A stretch of 64,000 bases of DNA from Alkalibacillus almallahensis (GTDB lineage Bacteria; Bacillota; Bacilli; Bacillales; Alkalibacillaceae): contig NZ_JAASRU010000014.1 in the NCBI RefSeq assembly GCF_011761495.1, positions 1-64,000 of the forward strand. The letters are read 5' to 3'. This document shows positions 1 through 8,469 of this stretch, piece after piece; the stretch's first letter is position 1; each line of letters opens with the position of its first letter. The translations under genes were made by a program, and so were the position numbers. Below the pieces are notes generated by a model, which was not told the origin of the DNA, ran no database searches, and saw only the letters and a list, made by a program, of their open reading frames with translations.

Positions 1-52
1 GTCTTATTGCATCATAAATATAAGGATATACAAGGCCAAATGGCATAAGTAA

Positions 53-75
53 GGAGTGCTCTTAAGAGAGCACCC
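53..75. terminator. Hairpin in the window's leading intergenic region
   Basis: Arms GTGCTCT and AGAGCAC with a 4-nt loop form a 7-bp stem, extended by GG/CC outside one mismatch. There is no good T-run after it, so it may be the end of a gene left of the window or only an mRNA structure. Nothing else is recognisable between position 1 and the promoter near 238. Confidence 0.35.
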
Positions 76-237
76 CAACATTTGACTTAGAACCTCTTTT
101 TTAGAATCAAAATAATGCTTACCTGCTAGTTTGCTAGATGAAAACAATTTGTAAGAGCGATTTTAATGAGTGAAACCTTAATCAACATGCATGTTCTCAT
201 ATTTTAAATCTTAACGTATGGAAATTTATATGAACCC

Positions 238-266
238 TTGTAATACGATGTATGATATTTTATACT
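238..266 (+). promoter_or_regulatory. Sigma-A type promoter of the PadR operon
   Basis: TTGTAA (238-243), a 17-nt spacer and TATACT (261-266) precede the padR start by about 35 nt. Autoregulation by PadR is likely from the family, but I could not define a clear operator here. Confidence 0.5.
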
Positions 267-300
267 GTAACTATATTCCAGTGAAAGGGAAGAATAAATT

Positions 301-630
301 ATGGATAAAGAAATGATGAAGGGTAACATTGATTTGATTCTGTTGTCGTTGATAGCAGAGAGGGATTTGTATGGATACGAAATGACGAAGAAGCTTAAAC
401 GTTTGAGTGATGAAGCGTACAGTATGAGTGAAGGAACGTTATACCCAGCGCTAAAAAGAATGGAACGCAAGGGTTGGGTGACTTCGTATTGGAGCGCCCC
501 GGAAGGTGAAAGACGGAAAAAATATTACACGATGACCAAAGAAGGCGAAACCGAACTTGAGCGTAAGCAAAAAGATTGGGCATCGATTCAAAGTCTGCTT
601 TATAAGGCTAGAAGATCGTATGACACGTAA
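301..630 (+). CDS. PadR family transcriptional regulator
   Basis: A 109-residue protein with the PadR winged-helix fold: an N-terminal helix-turn-helix (about residues 8-45, including LYGYEMTKKL), the hallmark SEGTLYPALKRMERKGW recognition helix and wing, and a beta wing ending KYYTMTKEGE (about 80-85). PadR proteins are dimeric repressors that usually control a neighbouring membrane or transport gene and their own promoter. The start at 301 has a GGGA-type ribosome site 8-12 nt upstream. It overlaps the next gene (start 620), so both are translationally coupled; PadR-HAAS pairs of this kind are common in Firmicutes. The inducing signal cannot be seen. Confidence 0.9.
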   Translation: MDKEMMKGNIDLILLSLIAERDLYGYEMTKKLKRLSDEAYSMSEGTLYPALKRMERKGWVTSYWSAPEGERRKKYYTMTKEGETELERKQKDWASIQSLLYKARRSYDT

Positions 631-1456
631 GCTGGAGGTTTATGTGAAGCGGATCGCCGCACAGACTGACTGCAGTCGCTCTGAGCAAGAAGATCTGTAT
701 GAAGAGATGTTAACACACGTTCTAATGCGACGCGATGAAGAAATGGAAGCAGGCAAAACGGAAAAGGAAGCGGAGGAAGAGGCGATGAAAATGTTTGGGA
801 AAGAGGCTCATATCGGAGATGGTTTACAACAGGTGATGTTTCCGTACCGCCGAGAGTTGCTGCTCTTACTTGCCTTGCTCGGTTTTTTGTTTACATTTGG
901 AAAATATGCAATGGTCCTTGTTCAAGATCAGACAGCCCTTTGGTATCTTTTCGTCGGAATTATTGGTCATTCGATTGTACTGTTTTTCGCATTGAACCGT
1001 ACTTTTGTCGTCAACCGGAAGCTTTGGCTGGCACTTGGTTTGGTACTGAACCTATTGTTTCTTATGACTCAATGGTCGACTTATTATAATTTCTCAATTC
1101 CGGCACTTCTTTTGATGTTACTGCTCAATTTGTATCTTTTGTACCGGACAGTTTTGACGTATGAGCGCCAGAAGGACCATATAGCATCCCGGCGAATCAT
1201 CCATATCGTCAATATCACGCTTTCTCTAGTCGGTGGGTTAGCAGCATTGTATATTCATCTTATTGCTATGGGATTTGGCGCTCCTGCTACTATTTTGTTA
1301 AATGTGTTTATTCCTATGGCCTTATGGGCAGTGCTTTATACGGTTCAGATAAGGTTGCTTCCTCGTTATCCGAAATTAATGGTTGGAAGCTTGGTTTTGA
1401 CCGTTCTCATTCTGGCGTATATGTTTTGGCCGTTCATCGTTCCATCTATCATGTGA
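620..1456 (+). CDS. HAAS/permease-prefix-domain membrane protein
   Basis: The open frame begins upstream at 557, but the ATG at 620 starts the conserved region, overlaps the padR stop by 11 bp and gives 278 residues. Residues 1-80 form a charged helical domain (YVKRIAAQTDCSRSEQEDLY, then EMEAGKTEKEAEEEAM) that matches the HAAS / permease prefix type 1 pattern commonly encoded after padR. The remainder has about seven or eight hydrophobic helices. The partner PadR probably controls it, and the soluble domain may bind regulator or membrane partners; its biochemical role is unknown. No catalytic motif was seen. Confidence 0.65.
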   Translation: MTRKLEVYVKRIAAQTDCSRSEQEDLYEEMLTHVLMRRDEEMEAGKTEKEAEEEAMKMFGKEAHIGDGLQQVMFPYRRELLLLLALLGFLFTFGKYAMVLVQDQTALWYLFVGIIGHSIVLFFALNRTFVVNRKLWLALGLVLNLLFLMTQWSTYYNFSIPALLLMLLLNLYLLYRTVLTYERQKDHIASRRIIHIVNITLSLVGGLAALYIHLIAMGFGAPATILLNVFIPMALWAVLYTVQIRLLPRYPKLMVGSLVLTVLILAYMFWPFIVPSIM

Positions 1457-1481
1457 TTGTTTGATTAAGAGGAGTGAGTAA

Positions 1482-2528
1482 ATGAATAAAAAAGGAATGT
1501 TGATTGTATTAGGTTTCATTATTATTGTGACAGCCGGTTTTGCTGCGGCGGGAGGCATAGTGGAATCCAGTCAAAACGCAAAGCCGTCTTTTACCGGCGA
1601 ATACAACGTCGCATCAGATGGGCGTATCGCTTATGTGATGGAATCAGACGGCAGACAGACACTGTATGTGAAAGGTCAAGGTGCAGAAAGTCATGAAGTC
1701 TACACGGCTGAAGAATCTAAGATGTTGTGGAGTCCAGTGTTCAACGAAAACGGAGATTTTTCCGTTGTCGAAACGACCGGGTACCCAGAAGCTCCTTCTG
1801 GTAAACAAGAATTTCAGCTTGAACACAGCGATGTTCATACGATTTCCGCGGAAGGTGGAGATGTAGAAACCGTTTTACAGGCACGTGGTGTTATCACTAA
1901 TCTCGTGAAGGATCCGGCACGAAAGCGCTGGATCATCAATGGTATCCATCTCAGTACGCAAGGGGAGCCGGAAGAAGGGTTCATACCTTACGCATCGGGT
2001 TTATATACGTTGAAGCCGAACGGTGATTTTGAAGAAATACAGTCGTTTGAGACGTATTCACCAAGTTCGCTGAGCATAGCAGAGAATGGGAAGAGGATGC
2101 TCATGGTGCTACCTGATGATTATGAAAATGCCACGCCGGATTCGATGTTTGAATCTGTGGAACGGATTTATGAAATGAACATCGAAAAGCCGGAGGAGAT
2201 GAAGATCATATCTAATAAAGATAGTGAAGTCCCAATCAGTGAAGTGGTATGGATGGAAGATCAAAATAAATTATTATACCAGACAATCATGAATTACGGG
2301 GAAGACGGTTTGTATGAGTATGACATGGTATCGTATGATCGTGCATCTGGAGAAGAAGGGGATCGCCTTCGCATTAATGATTCCGTACAGCATGCAAAGC
2401 TCACCAGCGATAACACACTTTTGTATTATGTGAAAGAGGTGAGCGAAGCGAACCAGTCAGAATCCTATGAATTGTTCAGGTATCACCTAGAGAGTGGGGA
2501 AGAAGAAAAAGTTGAGCTTTCGCCGTAA
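1482..2528 (+). CDS. Membrane-anchored TolB-like beta-propeller protein, function unknown
   Basis: A 348-residue protein with GAGGAGTGAG before the ATG. Residues 5-28 are an uncleaved or signal-anchor type hydrophobic helix (no lipobox). The rest is extracytoplasmic and contains repeated beta-strand stretches such as GRIAYVMESDGRQTLYVKGQ, ASGLYTLKPNGDF, LLYQTIMNYGEDGLYEYDM and ELFRYHLESGEEE, as in WD40-like/TolB propeller blades. It lies 25 nt after the HAAS gene and is probably co-transcribed with padR, so it may be the sensor or effector of that unit. I do not recognise a specific family. Confidence 0.55.
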   Translation: MNKKGMLIVLGFIIIVTAGFAAAGGIVESSQNAKPSFTGEYNVASDGRIAYVMESDGRQTLYVKGQGAESHEVYTAEESKMLWSPVFNENGDFSVVETTGYPEAPSGKQEFQLEHSDVHTISAEGGDVETVLQARGVITNLVKDPARKRWIINGIHLSTQGEPEEGFIPYASGLYTLKPNGDFEEIQSFETYSPSSLSIAENGKRMLMVLPDDYENATPDSMFESVERIYEMNIEKPEEMKIISNKDSEVPISEVVWMEDQNKLLYQTIMNYGEDGLYEYDMVSYDRASGEEGDRLRINDSVQHAKLTSDNTLLYYVKEVSEANQSESYELFRYHLESGEEEKVELSP

Positions 2529-2560
2529 TTCCACTGACTTCTTCTTTTTGACAAATTCAA

Positions 2561-2588
2561 TTGACAAGACGTTTGAAGTAGATATACA
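2561..2588 (+). promoter_or_regulatory. Promoter of the cobalamin riboswitch transcript
   Basis: TTGACA (2561-2566), a 16-nt spacer and TATACA (2583-2588) lie about 40 nt upstream of the riboswitch aptamer. A second TTGACA occurs at 2548-2553. Confidence 0.5.
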
Positions 2589-2627
2589 TTAGAAGATAAG
2601 GCATAGCCTTGAATTGAAAACTGAATG

Positions 2628-2790
2628 CGTTCAATGGTGGCTTTATGATAAAGCTGAAAAGGGAAGACCGGTGAAATTCCGGCACGGTCCCGCCACTGTA
2701 AAGATGATTCATATAGGTGGCTCCCACTGTTCATAGAACGGGAAGGGCTATATGAAGAAGATTCTGAGTCAGGAGACCTGCCATTGGAAA
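2628..2790 (+). promoter_or_regulatory. Cobalamin (adenosylcobalamin) riboswitch aptamer
   Basis: The region carries the diagnostic cobalamin riboswitch core: GGTGAAATTCCGGCACGG followed by TCCCGCCACTGTAA, and the B12-box-like GAGTCAGGAGACCTGCC near the 3' end (2766-2782). The closing helix P1 is visible as TTCAATGG (2630-2637) against CCATTGGAA (2781-2789). Cobalamin riboswitches normally repress B12 transport or synthesis genes, or B12-independent isoenzymes, when the cofactor is plentiful. Here an intrinsic terminator follows and the first gene is an acyl-CoA thioesterase. Confidence 0.93.
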
Positions 2791-2837
2791 GAACATTTGA
2801 TCCTACGGGAGATAGGAGGGTGTTACATGTGACTAGG

Positions 2838-2855
2838 CCAGCAAGTGATTGCTGG
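2838..2855 (+). promoter_or_regulatory. Hairpin between aptamer and terminator
   Basis: CCAGCAA and TTGCTGG pair perfectly around GTGA. Its place between the cobalamin aptamer and the terminator suggests part of the expression platform, but this is inference. Confidence 0.45.
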
Positions 2856-2886
2856 ACAAATTTGTATGTAATCTTAAATGCCCAAG

Positions 2887-2916
2887 TGCACCTTCTTTTA
2901 GGAGGTGTATTTTTTT
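2887..2916 (+). terminator. Riboswitch-linked intrinsic terminator
   Basis: CACCTTC (2889-2895) pairs with GGAGGTG (2901-2907) around TTTTA, followed by a run of seven T (2910-2916). It ends 25 nt before the preferred start of the thioesterase. Its 3' arm is also a perfect Shine-Dalgarno sequence (AGGAGGTG), so the hairpin would mask ribosome access for a start at 2917. Confidence 0.75.
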
Positions 2917-2940
2917 ATGGGGAAAGAGAGGAGAAATGGT

Positions 2941-3411
2941 GTGGAACCACTACCTATAAGTTATTCGAGAATGTCGCAAACAAGATTGGTATTACCACCA
3001 GATACGAATCATATGGATACGATTTTTGGTGGAAAAGTGTTAGCCTATATTGATGAAATTGCTGCGTTAACAGCGATGAAACATTCTGGCAATGTGGTTG
3101 TTACAGCATCCATTGATTCAGTCGATTTTATATCATCAGCACAGGTTGGTGACGCCTTAACTTTGGAAGCTATCGTGACTAGTACTGGACGGACATCAAT
3201 GGAAGTGTATGTGAAAGTATTTGCTGATAATTTATTACTTGGCAAAAAAGTGCTGACCACAGAATCGTTTTTATCGATGCTGGCGGTAGATCGTGATCGG
3301 AATCCGACTGAAGTACCTGGGGTTATTCCAGAAACAGAGGAGGAGTGTCGGTTGTATGAGACTGCAAATTCGAGAAAAGAACTTCGAAAAAATCGGATGC
3401 GTTTGAAATGA
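2941..3411 (+). CDS. Acyl-CoA thioesterase, hot-dog fold (YkhA-like)
   Basis: The protein (156 residues from GTG 2941) hydrolyses acyl-CoA to free acid and CoA in the cytoplasm by family. The motif PPDTNHMDTIFGGKVLAYID is the signature of the acyl-CoA hydrolase (BACH/YkhA) hot-dog family, with the catalytic Asn-His-type loop and central helix. I prefer GTG 2941 because GAGGAG lies 7 nt upstream and the family homology starts there; an ATG at 2917 (or GTG 2905) in frame would extend it into the terminator. The gene is the first behind a cobalamin riboswitch, which is unusual for this family. A strong terminator follows at 3529. Confidence 0.85.
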   Translation: MEPLPISYSRMSQTRLVLPPDTNHMDTIFGGKVLAYIDEIAALTAMKHSGNVVVTASIDSVDFISSAQVGDALTLEAIVTSTGRTSMEVYVKVFADNLLLGKKVLTTESFLSMLAVDRDRNPTEVPGVIPETEEECRLYETANSRKELRKNRMRLK

Positions 3412-3528
3412 AAAAACGGAAGAATATTCGATGTCTAAAATAAATTAAACGTAAATTAGGAAGTTGGCATCGAAGGATCATTTAGATTTTAATGGACATT
3501 TACCTTACAATCCAAAATAGACACAGAA

Positions 3529-3558
3529 GAACTGAGATCAACTCTCAGTTCTTTTTTT
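3529..3558 (+). terminator. Intrinsic terminator after the thioesterase
   Basis: GAACTGAGA and TCTCAGTTC pair perfectly around TCAAC and are followed by seven T. The 110 nt between the thioesterase stop and the hairpin contain no gene that I can support. Confidence 0.85.
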
Positions 3559-3665
3559 ATATCAGCCCCTTAATTCAACAAACATTCAATTATGATGGAT
3601 AAATTTAATGAAAAAGCAAAAATTACTATGTAGGGTAGGTATTTCGAAAAAGTGGAGGAAGTCAT

Positions 3666-5249
3666 ATGAATGTCGCGAACGTTTTAACGATTATTGGATT
3701 TGCATTATTAATGATTATTCTATTGGCTATTGCAGTTATTGCATTTTATTTAATCAGGGTCGATCGAACGCAGAAGCAGCATCCAATTTTACGTAATTAT
3801 CCTTTAGTCGGTAGGATGAGATATTTTCTAGAACGTATTGGGCCAGAAATGCGTTCTTATTTATTTAATAGTGATAACGGGGGAGAACCTTTTTCACGTG
3901 TGGAATATGAGGATATCGTTAAAAAGGCTAAATATAAGCGTGATGTACTAGGATTTGGTTCTAGAAGAGATTTTGAAGAAGAAGGCTTTTATATACGAAA
4001 TTCAATGTTTCCAAGATTAACAGAAGAGTTGAAAATGGACCGAATGACAGAAGTTTTAACTAATCGTTATTTACTGATTAAAGAGCCATTATTCACGCAA
4101 AAAGTAGAGGAATGGGAATCTGATCAATCTTTAGCTTATTTGTTAGATGAACAGGATTCGATTGTGATTGGGCCAAATACTAAGAATCCGTTTAAGGTTA
4201 AAGGCCAAATTGGGATGTCGGCCATGAGCTATGGATCATTGGGTGACCGGGCTATTTCAGCATTGTCTGAAGGGTTAGGCATTGCTAAAGGGACTTGGTT
4301 GAACACTGGCGAAGGAGGCATATCTGATTACCATCTAAAAGGTGGAGTGGATATAATTATGCAAATTGGGCCAGGACTATTTGGTGTTCGAGACCGTGAA
4401 GGGAATTTCAGCTGGGAGGCTTTGAAAGAAAAAAGTGACATTCCTGAGGTGAAGGCATTTGAGATCAAGATGGGACAGGGTGCCAAAACACGTGGTGGAC
4501 ATATAGATGCTGAAAAGGTCACTGAAGAAATTGCTAGAATTCGAATGGTCGAGCCGTATCAATCCATTGATAGCCCCAATCGGTTTGAGGATTACAGTGA
4601 TTTTCCTTCACTTTTAAATTTTATCGATGAAGTTCGAGAGCATGCAGGAAAACCTGTCGGCATCAAAGTTGTCATAGGAAGTCGTTTTGATGCCGATGAT
4701 TTAGCAAAGAATATTAAGGAGACAGGGATTTCACCGGATTTTATCACCGTAGATGGTGGTGAAGGAGGAACTGGAGCATCTTATCAAGAGTTGTCGGATA
4801 GCGTTGGGTTGCCAATTAAATCTGCGTTGCCACTAATGAATGAAGCGTTAGTGCAATATGGTGTAAGGGATCAAGTGAAGATCATTGCATCAGGTAAATT
4901 ATTTTCCCCGGATCGTGTGGCGATTGCATTAGCTATGGGAGCGGATTTGGTCAATATAGCTCGAGCTTTCATGATTACAGTTGGTTGTATTCAAGCTTTA
5001 CAGTGCGAATCAAATGCTTGCCCAGTCGGTGTTGCAACAACAGATCCAGAACTTCAGAAAGCTTTAGTTGTAGATGAAAAGAAACATCGTACGGCTAACT
5101 ATGTCATTTCGATGCGTAAGGGGCTTTATCGACTGGCAGCAGCGACTGGGTTAGAGTCACCAACTGGATTTAGAAGAGAACATATCATGTATAAAGACGA
5201 TCAAGGTCATGTTATAACATTGGATGAAATATATCGTTCAATCACATAA
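3666..5249 (+). CDS. yerD: FMN-binding glutamate synthase family protein (YerD-like)
   Basis: A 527-residue protein with GGAGG 7 nt before the ATG. Residues 5-28 form a membrane anchor; the rest is a glutamate synthase alpha-subunit type FMN barrel (about 130-500) with GQIGMSAMSYGSLG, DGGEGGTGASYQE and the cluster ligands GCIQALQCESNACPVG, the [3Fe-4S] pattern of glutamate synthases. It lacks the glutaminase domain, so glutamine is unlikely to be the direct nitrogen donor. Close relatives such as Bacillus YerD have no firm role. It starts a tight operon with a ThDP enzyme and an aldehyde dehydrogenase (gaps 14 and 21 nt). Confidence 0.85.
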   Translation: MNVANVLTIIGFALLMIILLAIAVIAFYLIRVDRTQKQHPILRNYPLVGRMRYFLERIGPEMRSYLFNSDNGGEPFSRVEYEDIVKKAKYKRDVLGFGSRRDFEEEGFYIRNSMFPRLTEELKMDRMTEVLTNRYLLIKEPLFTQKVEEWESDQSLAYLLDEQDSIVIGPNTKNPFKVKGQIGMSAMSYGSLGDRAISALSEGLGIAKGTWLNTGEGGISDYHLKGGVDIIMQIGPGLFGVRDREGNFSWEALKEKSDIPEVKAFEIKMGQGAKTRGGHIDAEKVTEEIARIRMVEPYQSIDSPNRFEDYSDFPSLLNFIDEVREHAGKPVGIKVVIGSRFDADDLAKNIKETGISPDFITVDGGEGGTGASYQELSDSVGLPIKSALPLMNEALVQYGVRDQVKIIASGKLFSPDRVAIALAMGADLVNIARAFMITVGCIQALQCESNACPVGVATTDPELQKALVVDEKKHRTANYVISMRKGLYRLAAATGLESPTGFRREHIMYKDDQGHVITLDEIYRSIT

Positions 5250-5263
5250 AACTTTTAGTAAGG

Positions 5264-6910
5264 ATGATGGAGAAGATGAATGTATCTGAAACGATTGTGC
5301 GTTGTTTGGAAGCAGAAGAAGTTGAATACATTTTCGGTGTACCAGGTGAGGAAAATATTGATTTATTAGATGCCCTATACGATTCTGATATTGAGTTTAT
5401 CGTAACGCGTCATGAGACGAGTGCGGCTTTTATGGCTGGAATTTATGGTCGACTGGCTGGTAAACCTGGTGTCTGTTTAGCAACTTTAGGGCCTGGTGCG
5501 ACGAATTTACTGACAGGGGTTGCGAATTCGAATATGGACTTGAACCCAGTAGTAGCCATCACGGGCCAAGCGGGTTTGAATAGACAGCATAAAATTAGCC
5601 ATCAGTATTATGATTTAATCAAAATTTATGAGCCAGTGACAAAATGGAATGCTCAAATTAAAACACCTGACATAGTGCCAGAGGTGGTTCGAAAAGCGTT
5701 TCAAGTGGCTAGTTCTGAAAAACCAGGTGCGACGCATTTCGATCTTCCAGAGGATATTGCCAGCGCAGAATATAAAGCTGAACCATTAACTGTACGAATG
5801 CCAAAACTTTCGGGTGCGAGTGAAGAGACGATACAGGAGGCAGCTGAACTCATTCAATCAGCGGAAAACCCACTTATTATAGCAGGGAACGGAATTACCC
5901 GCGGGAAAGCTTCTAACGTCTTACGATCATTCATCGAACATACGTCGATTCCTGTTGTCCACACCTTTATGGGGAAAGGAGCTTTGCCTTGGACACATGA
6001 TTTAAGTCTACTGACGGCTGGTTTAGGCAGTCAAGATTATATTACGTGTGGTCTCAATGCTTCTGACTTAATTATCACCATTGGCTTTGATATAGCAGAG
6101 TATTCACCAAAAGACTGGAATCCTGAAGGGGACAAGCCTATTCTTCATATTGATACGACGAATCCTGAAACAGACGCCTTCTATCCAGTCAAAACAAGCG
6201 TGATTGGAGATATAGGGCAGAATTTATCGAAACTAAAGCAAGCACTTCCTCAGCTAGAACGCGATGTCACTTGGGCAAAAGAAGTGCGAGACAATGCGAT
6301 GAATGAATTAAAGGACTATGAACAAGATTCTGGTTTTCCTGTTAAGCCACAGAGAATTATTTCGGACTTAAGGGAAGCACTAAACGATGATGATATCGTT
6401 ATCTCGGATGTTGGTGCACACAAAATGTGGATGGCACGCTTGTTTCACACGGCCGAACCGAATACATGCCTGATTTCGAATGGTTTAGCTTCTATGGGAG
6501 TGGCTGTTCCAGGTGCAATTTCGGCTAAGATGGTCCAGCCAGAAAAAAATGTTGTAGCTGTTTGTGGTGACGGAGCTTTTCTGATGACAGGTGCTGAATT
6601 AGAAACGGCCGTGCGTCTTAATTTACCAATTGTCGTTTTATTATGGCGTGACGATGGCTATGGATTAATCGAATGGCACCAGATGAAGAAGTTTAACCGT
6701 GCGTCTTATATTGAATTTGGCAATCCTAATTACGTGGATTTAGCCAAATCATATGGTTTTGAGTCATTTGAGATTCAACAAGCTGAAGAATTATTACCAA
6801 CGTTGAAACAAGCCATAAGCTTAAATAAACCTGTATTAATCGATTGTCCGGTTGATTATCGTGAAAACATGAAATTAACTGAGAAACTGGGCGACATTAT
6901 TTGTAAGTAA
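5264..6910 (+). CDS. Acetolactate synthase large subunit-like ThDP enzyme (AlsS type)
   Basis: A 548-residue thiamine-diphosphate enzyme. The N-terminal Pyr domain has VPGEENIDL and the catalytic Glu in TRHETSAAFMAG; the middle domain spans about 190-330; the C-terminal PP domain has GDGAFLMTGAELETAV and the Mg2+-binding Asp in LLWRDDGYG. It resembles catabolic AlsS more than the biosynthetic IlvB, and there is no small subunit or acetolactate decarboxylase nearby. Products could be acetolactate or an aldehyde for the next enzyme. The start is uncertain: ATGs at 5264, 5267 and 5276 are all possible, with homology beginning at MNVSET (5276). Confidence 0.8.
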   Translation: MMEKMNVSETIVRCLEAEEVEYIFGVPGEENIDLLDALYDSDIEFIVTRHETSAAFMAGIYGRLAGKPGVCLATLGPGATNLLTGVANSNMDLNPVVAITGQAGLNRQHKISHQYYDLIKIYEPVTKWNAQIKTPDIVPEVVRKAFQVASSEKPGATHFDLPEDIASAEYKAEPLTVRMPKLSGASEETIQEAAELIQSAENPLIIAGNGITRGKASNVLRSFIEHTSIPVVHTFMGKGALPWTHDLSLLTAGLGSQDYITCGLNASDLIITIGFDIAEYSPKDWNPEGDKPILHIDTTNPETDAFYPVKTSVIGDIGQNLSKLKQALPQLERDVTWAKEVRDNAMNELKDYEQDSGFPVKPQRIISDLREALNDDDIVISDVGAHKMWMARLFHTAEPNTCLISNGLASMGVAVPGAISAKMVQPEKNVVAVCGDGAFLMTGAELETAVRLNLPIVVLLWRDDGYGLIEWHQMKKFNRASYIEFGNPNYVDLAKSYGFESFEIQQAEELLPTLKQAISLNKPVLIDCPVDYRENMKLTEKLGDIICK

Positions 6911-6931
6911 TGACGACAAGAGGTGACATGG

Positions 6932-8368
6932 ATGAGAATTGGATCAATTATTAACGGGAATGAGATCAATGAAGATCAACGCGAAACTGAAGAAGTGGTC
7001 AATCCTTTTAATCAACAGACGATTGCCGAAATCGTCTTAGCGAAAGAAAGTGATTTAAATGAAGCAGTAGATGGGAGTTTTGATGTCTTTCATTCTACAA
7101 TGAAGCATATGCCGGCCCATCAGCGTAGTGATATTTTGCGGAAAACGGCTGATTTATTAGAAAGTCGGCAAGAGGAGTTCGCACAAACGATTATGCAAGA
7201 AGCGGGAAAACCGATTGTGAGCAGTCGAGCAGAAGTCGAGCGTTCCATTCAAGTCCTTCGTTTTTCCTCTGAATGGGCTAAACATATCATGGGTGAATTA
7301 ATTCCAATGGATGCTGCAAATGGTGGTGAGAATCGACTAGGTATGGTAAAACGAGAGGCGCTGGGAGTCGTTGGGGCCATTACACCTTTTAATTTTCCGT
7401 TAAATTTATCACTTCATAAAATTGCACCAGCGATTGCAGCTGGAAACACGGTCGTTTTTAAACCGGCTGAGAAAACGCCCGTTACAGCTTATAAATTAAC
7501 GAAGCTGTTTTCTGAAGCGGGTCTACCAGATGGTGTATTGAACTTAGTGATCGGGACTGGAAGTGAAGTGGGCAGTCCTTTAACGCAACACGAAAAGTTA
7601 GAAAAAATCTCATTCACTGGAAGTTTACCAGTTGGAAAAGAGATCAGTCAGAGCGCTGGGTTTAAAAAAGTAACACTCGAATTAGGGTCGAATTCACCCA
7701 ATATTTTATTTGAAGATGCTAACGTTGAACAAGCTGTGAATAAGTTAGTTAAAGGGGCTTTTACTTATTCAGGTCAGATCTGTATCTCAGCCCAAAGAAT
7801 ATATATTCAAGAGGGTATTTTTGATGCTGTTGTTGAACAGCTCGTTAATATGACGGAGGCGTTAGTTATTGGTGACCCAAGTGATGAATCAACGGATTTA
7901 GGCCCAATGATTAGTGAAGATGAAGCCGAACGTGCAAAACAGTGGATCGATGATGCTGTGTCCAAAGAGGCAAAAGTATTATCAGGTGGTAAACAAAAAG
8001 GCACGATGCTTGAGCCGACAGTGATGGCACAAGTCCAAAACGATATGAAAATTATCGCGGATGAAGTTTTCGCCCCAATCGTTTCAGTGATCCCTTTTAA
8101 AACGGAAGATGAAGTTGTCGAAATGTCGAATGATTCGATTTATGGCTTACAAGCAGGTGTGTTTACGAAAGATATTAACCGAGCGTTACGTGTTGCCGAC
8201 CAATTAGAGATGGGAGGCGTGTGGATTAACGAAATGTCCACCTTTAGGCGAGACAACCATCCTTATGGCGGCGTGAAACAAAGTGGAATGGGTAAAGAAG
8301 GTGTGAAATATGCTGTTGAGGATATGACGGAATTGAAGTTTATTGGCGTGAATTTAGAGTCTGAATAG
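6932..8368 (+). CDS. NAD(P)+-dependent aldehyde dehydrogenase
   Basis: A 478-residue ALDH superfamily protein. It has the cofactor-binding GAITPFNFPLNL and KPAEKTPVTA, the general-base Glu in LELGSNSPNILFED, and the catalytic Cys in TYSGQICISAQR; the C-terminal motif is EVFAPIVSVIPF. The ATG at 6932 is preferred because AAGAGGTG lies 6 nt upstream; a GTG at 6923 is in frame. It is the last gene of the operon with the glutamate-synthase-like and ThDP enzymes, and likely oxidises an aldehyde from that pathway. The substrate (lactaldehyde, a semialdehyde or a glycolaldehyde-type compound) cannot be told from sequence. Confidence 0.88.
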   Translation: MRIGSIINGNEINEDQRETEEVVNPFNQQTIAEIVLAKESDLNEAVDGSFDVFHSTMKHMPAHQRSDILRKTADLLESRQEEFAQTIMQEAGKPIVSSRAEVERSIQVLRFSSEWAKHIMGELIPMDAANGGENRLGMVKREALGVVGAITPFNFPLNLSLHKIAPAIAAGNTVVFKPAEKTPVTAYKLTKLFSEAGLPDGVLNLVIGTGSEVGSPLTQHEKLEKISFTGSLPVGKEISQSAGFKKVTLELGSNSPNILFEDANVEQAVNKLVKGAFTYSGQICISAQRIYIQEGIFDAVVEQLVNMTEALVIGDPSDESTDLGPMISEDEAERAKQWIDDAVSKEAKVLSGGKQKGTMLEPTVMAQVQNDMKIIADEVFAPIVSVIPFKTEDEVVEMSNDSIYGLQAGVFTKDINRALRVADQLEMGGVWINEMSTFRRDNHPYGGVKQSGMGKEGVKYAVEDMTELKFIGVNLESE

Positions 8369-8374
8369 TCATGG

Positions 8375-8403
8375 AAGGAGGAGTGGTAAGCTCCTCCTTT
8401 TTC
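8375..8403 (+). terminator. Terminator of the yerD operon
   Basis: AAGGAGGAG pairs with CTCCTCCTT around a 7-nt loop and runs into TTTTT. Confidence 0.8.
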
Positions 8404-8469
8404 AGTTATATCTAGCATTTTCTATTAATATCGGTTAAGAAGACGGAGATACGCATGAGACGATGCAGC

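Noticed and set aside
2826-2832. A start codon with a ribosome site just after the cobalamin aptamer
   Set aside because: AGGAGGG is followed by ATG and then at once by TGA, so no product is made. It may be a trace of a lost gene, but I cannot show this.
2784-3053. 89-codon open frame over the riboswitch tail and thioesterase start
   Set aside because: It overlaps the terminator and the other reading frame with the clear thioesterase motifs; no family is recognised.
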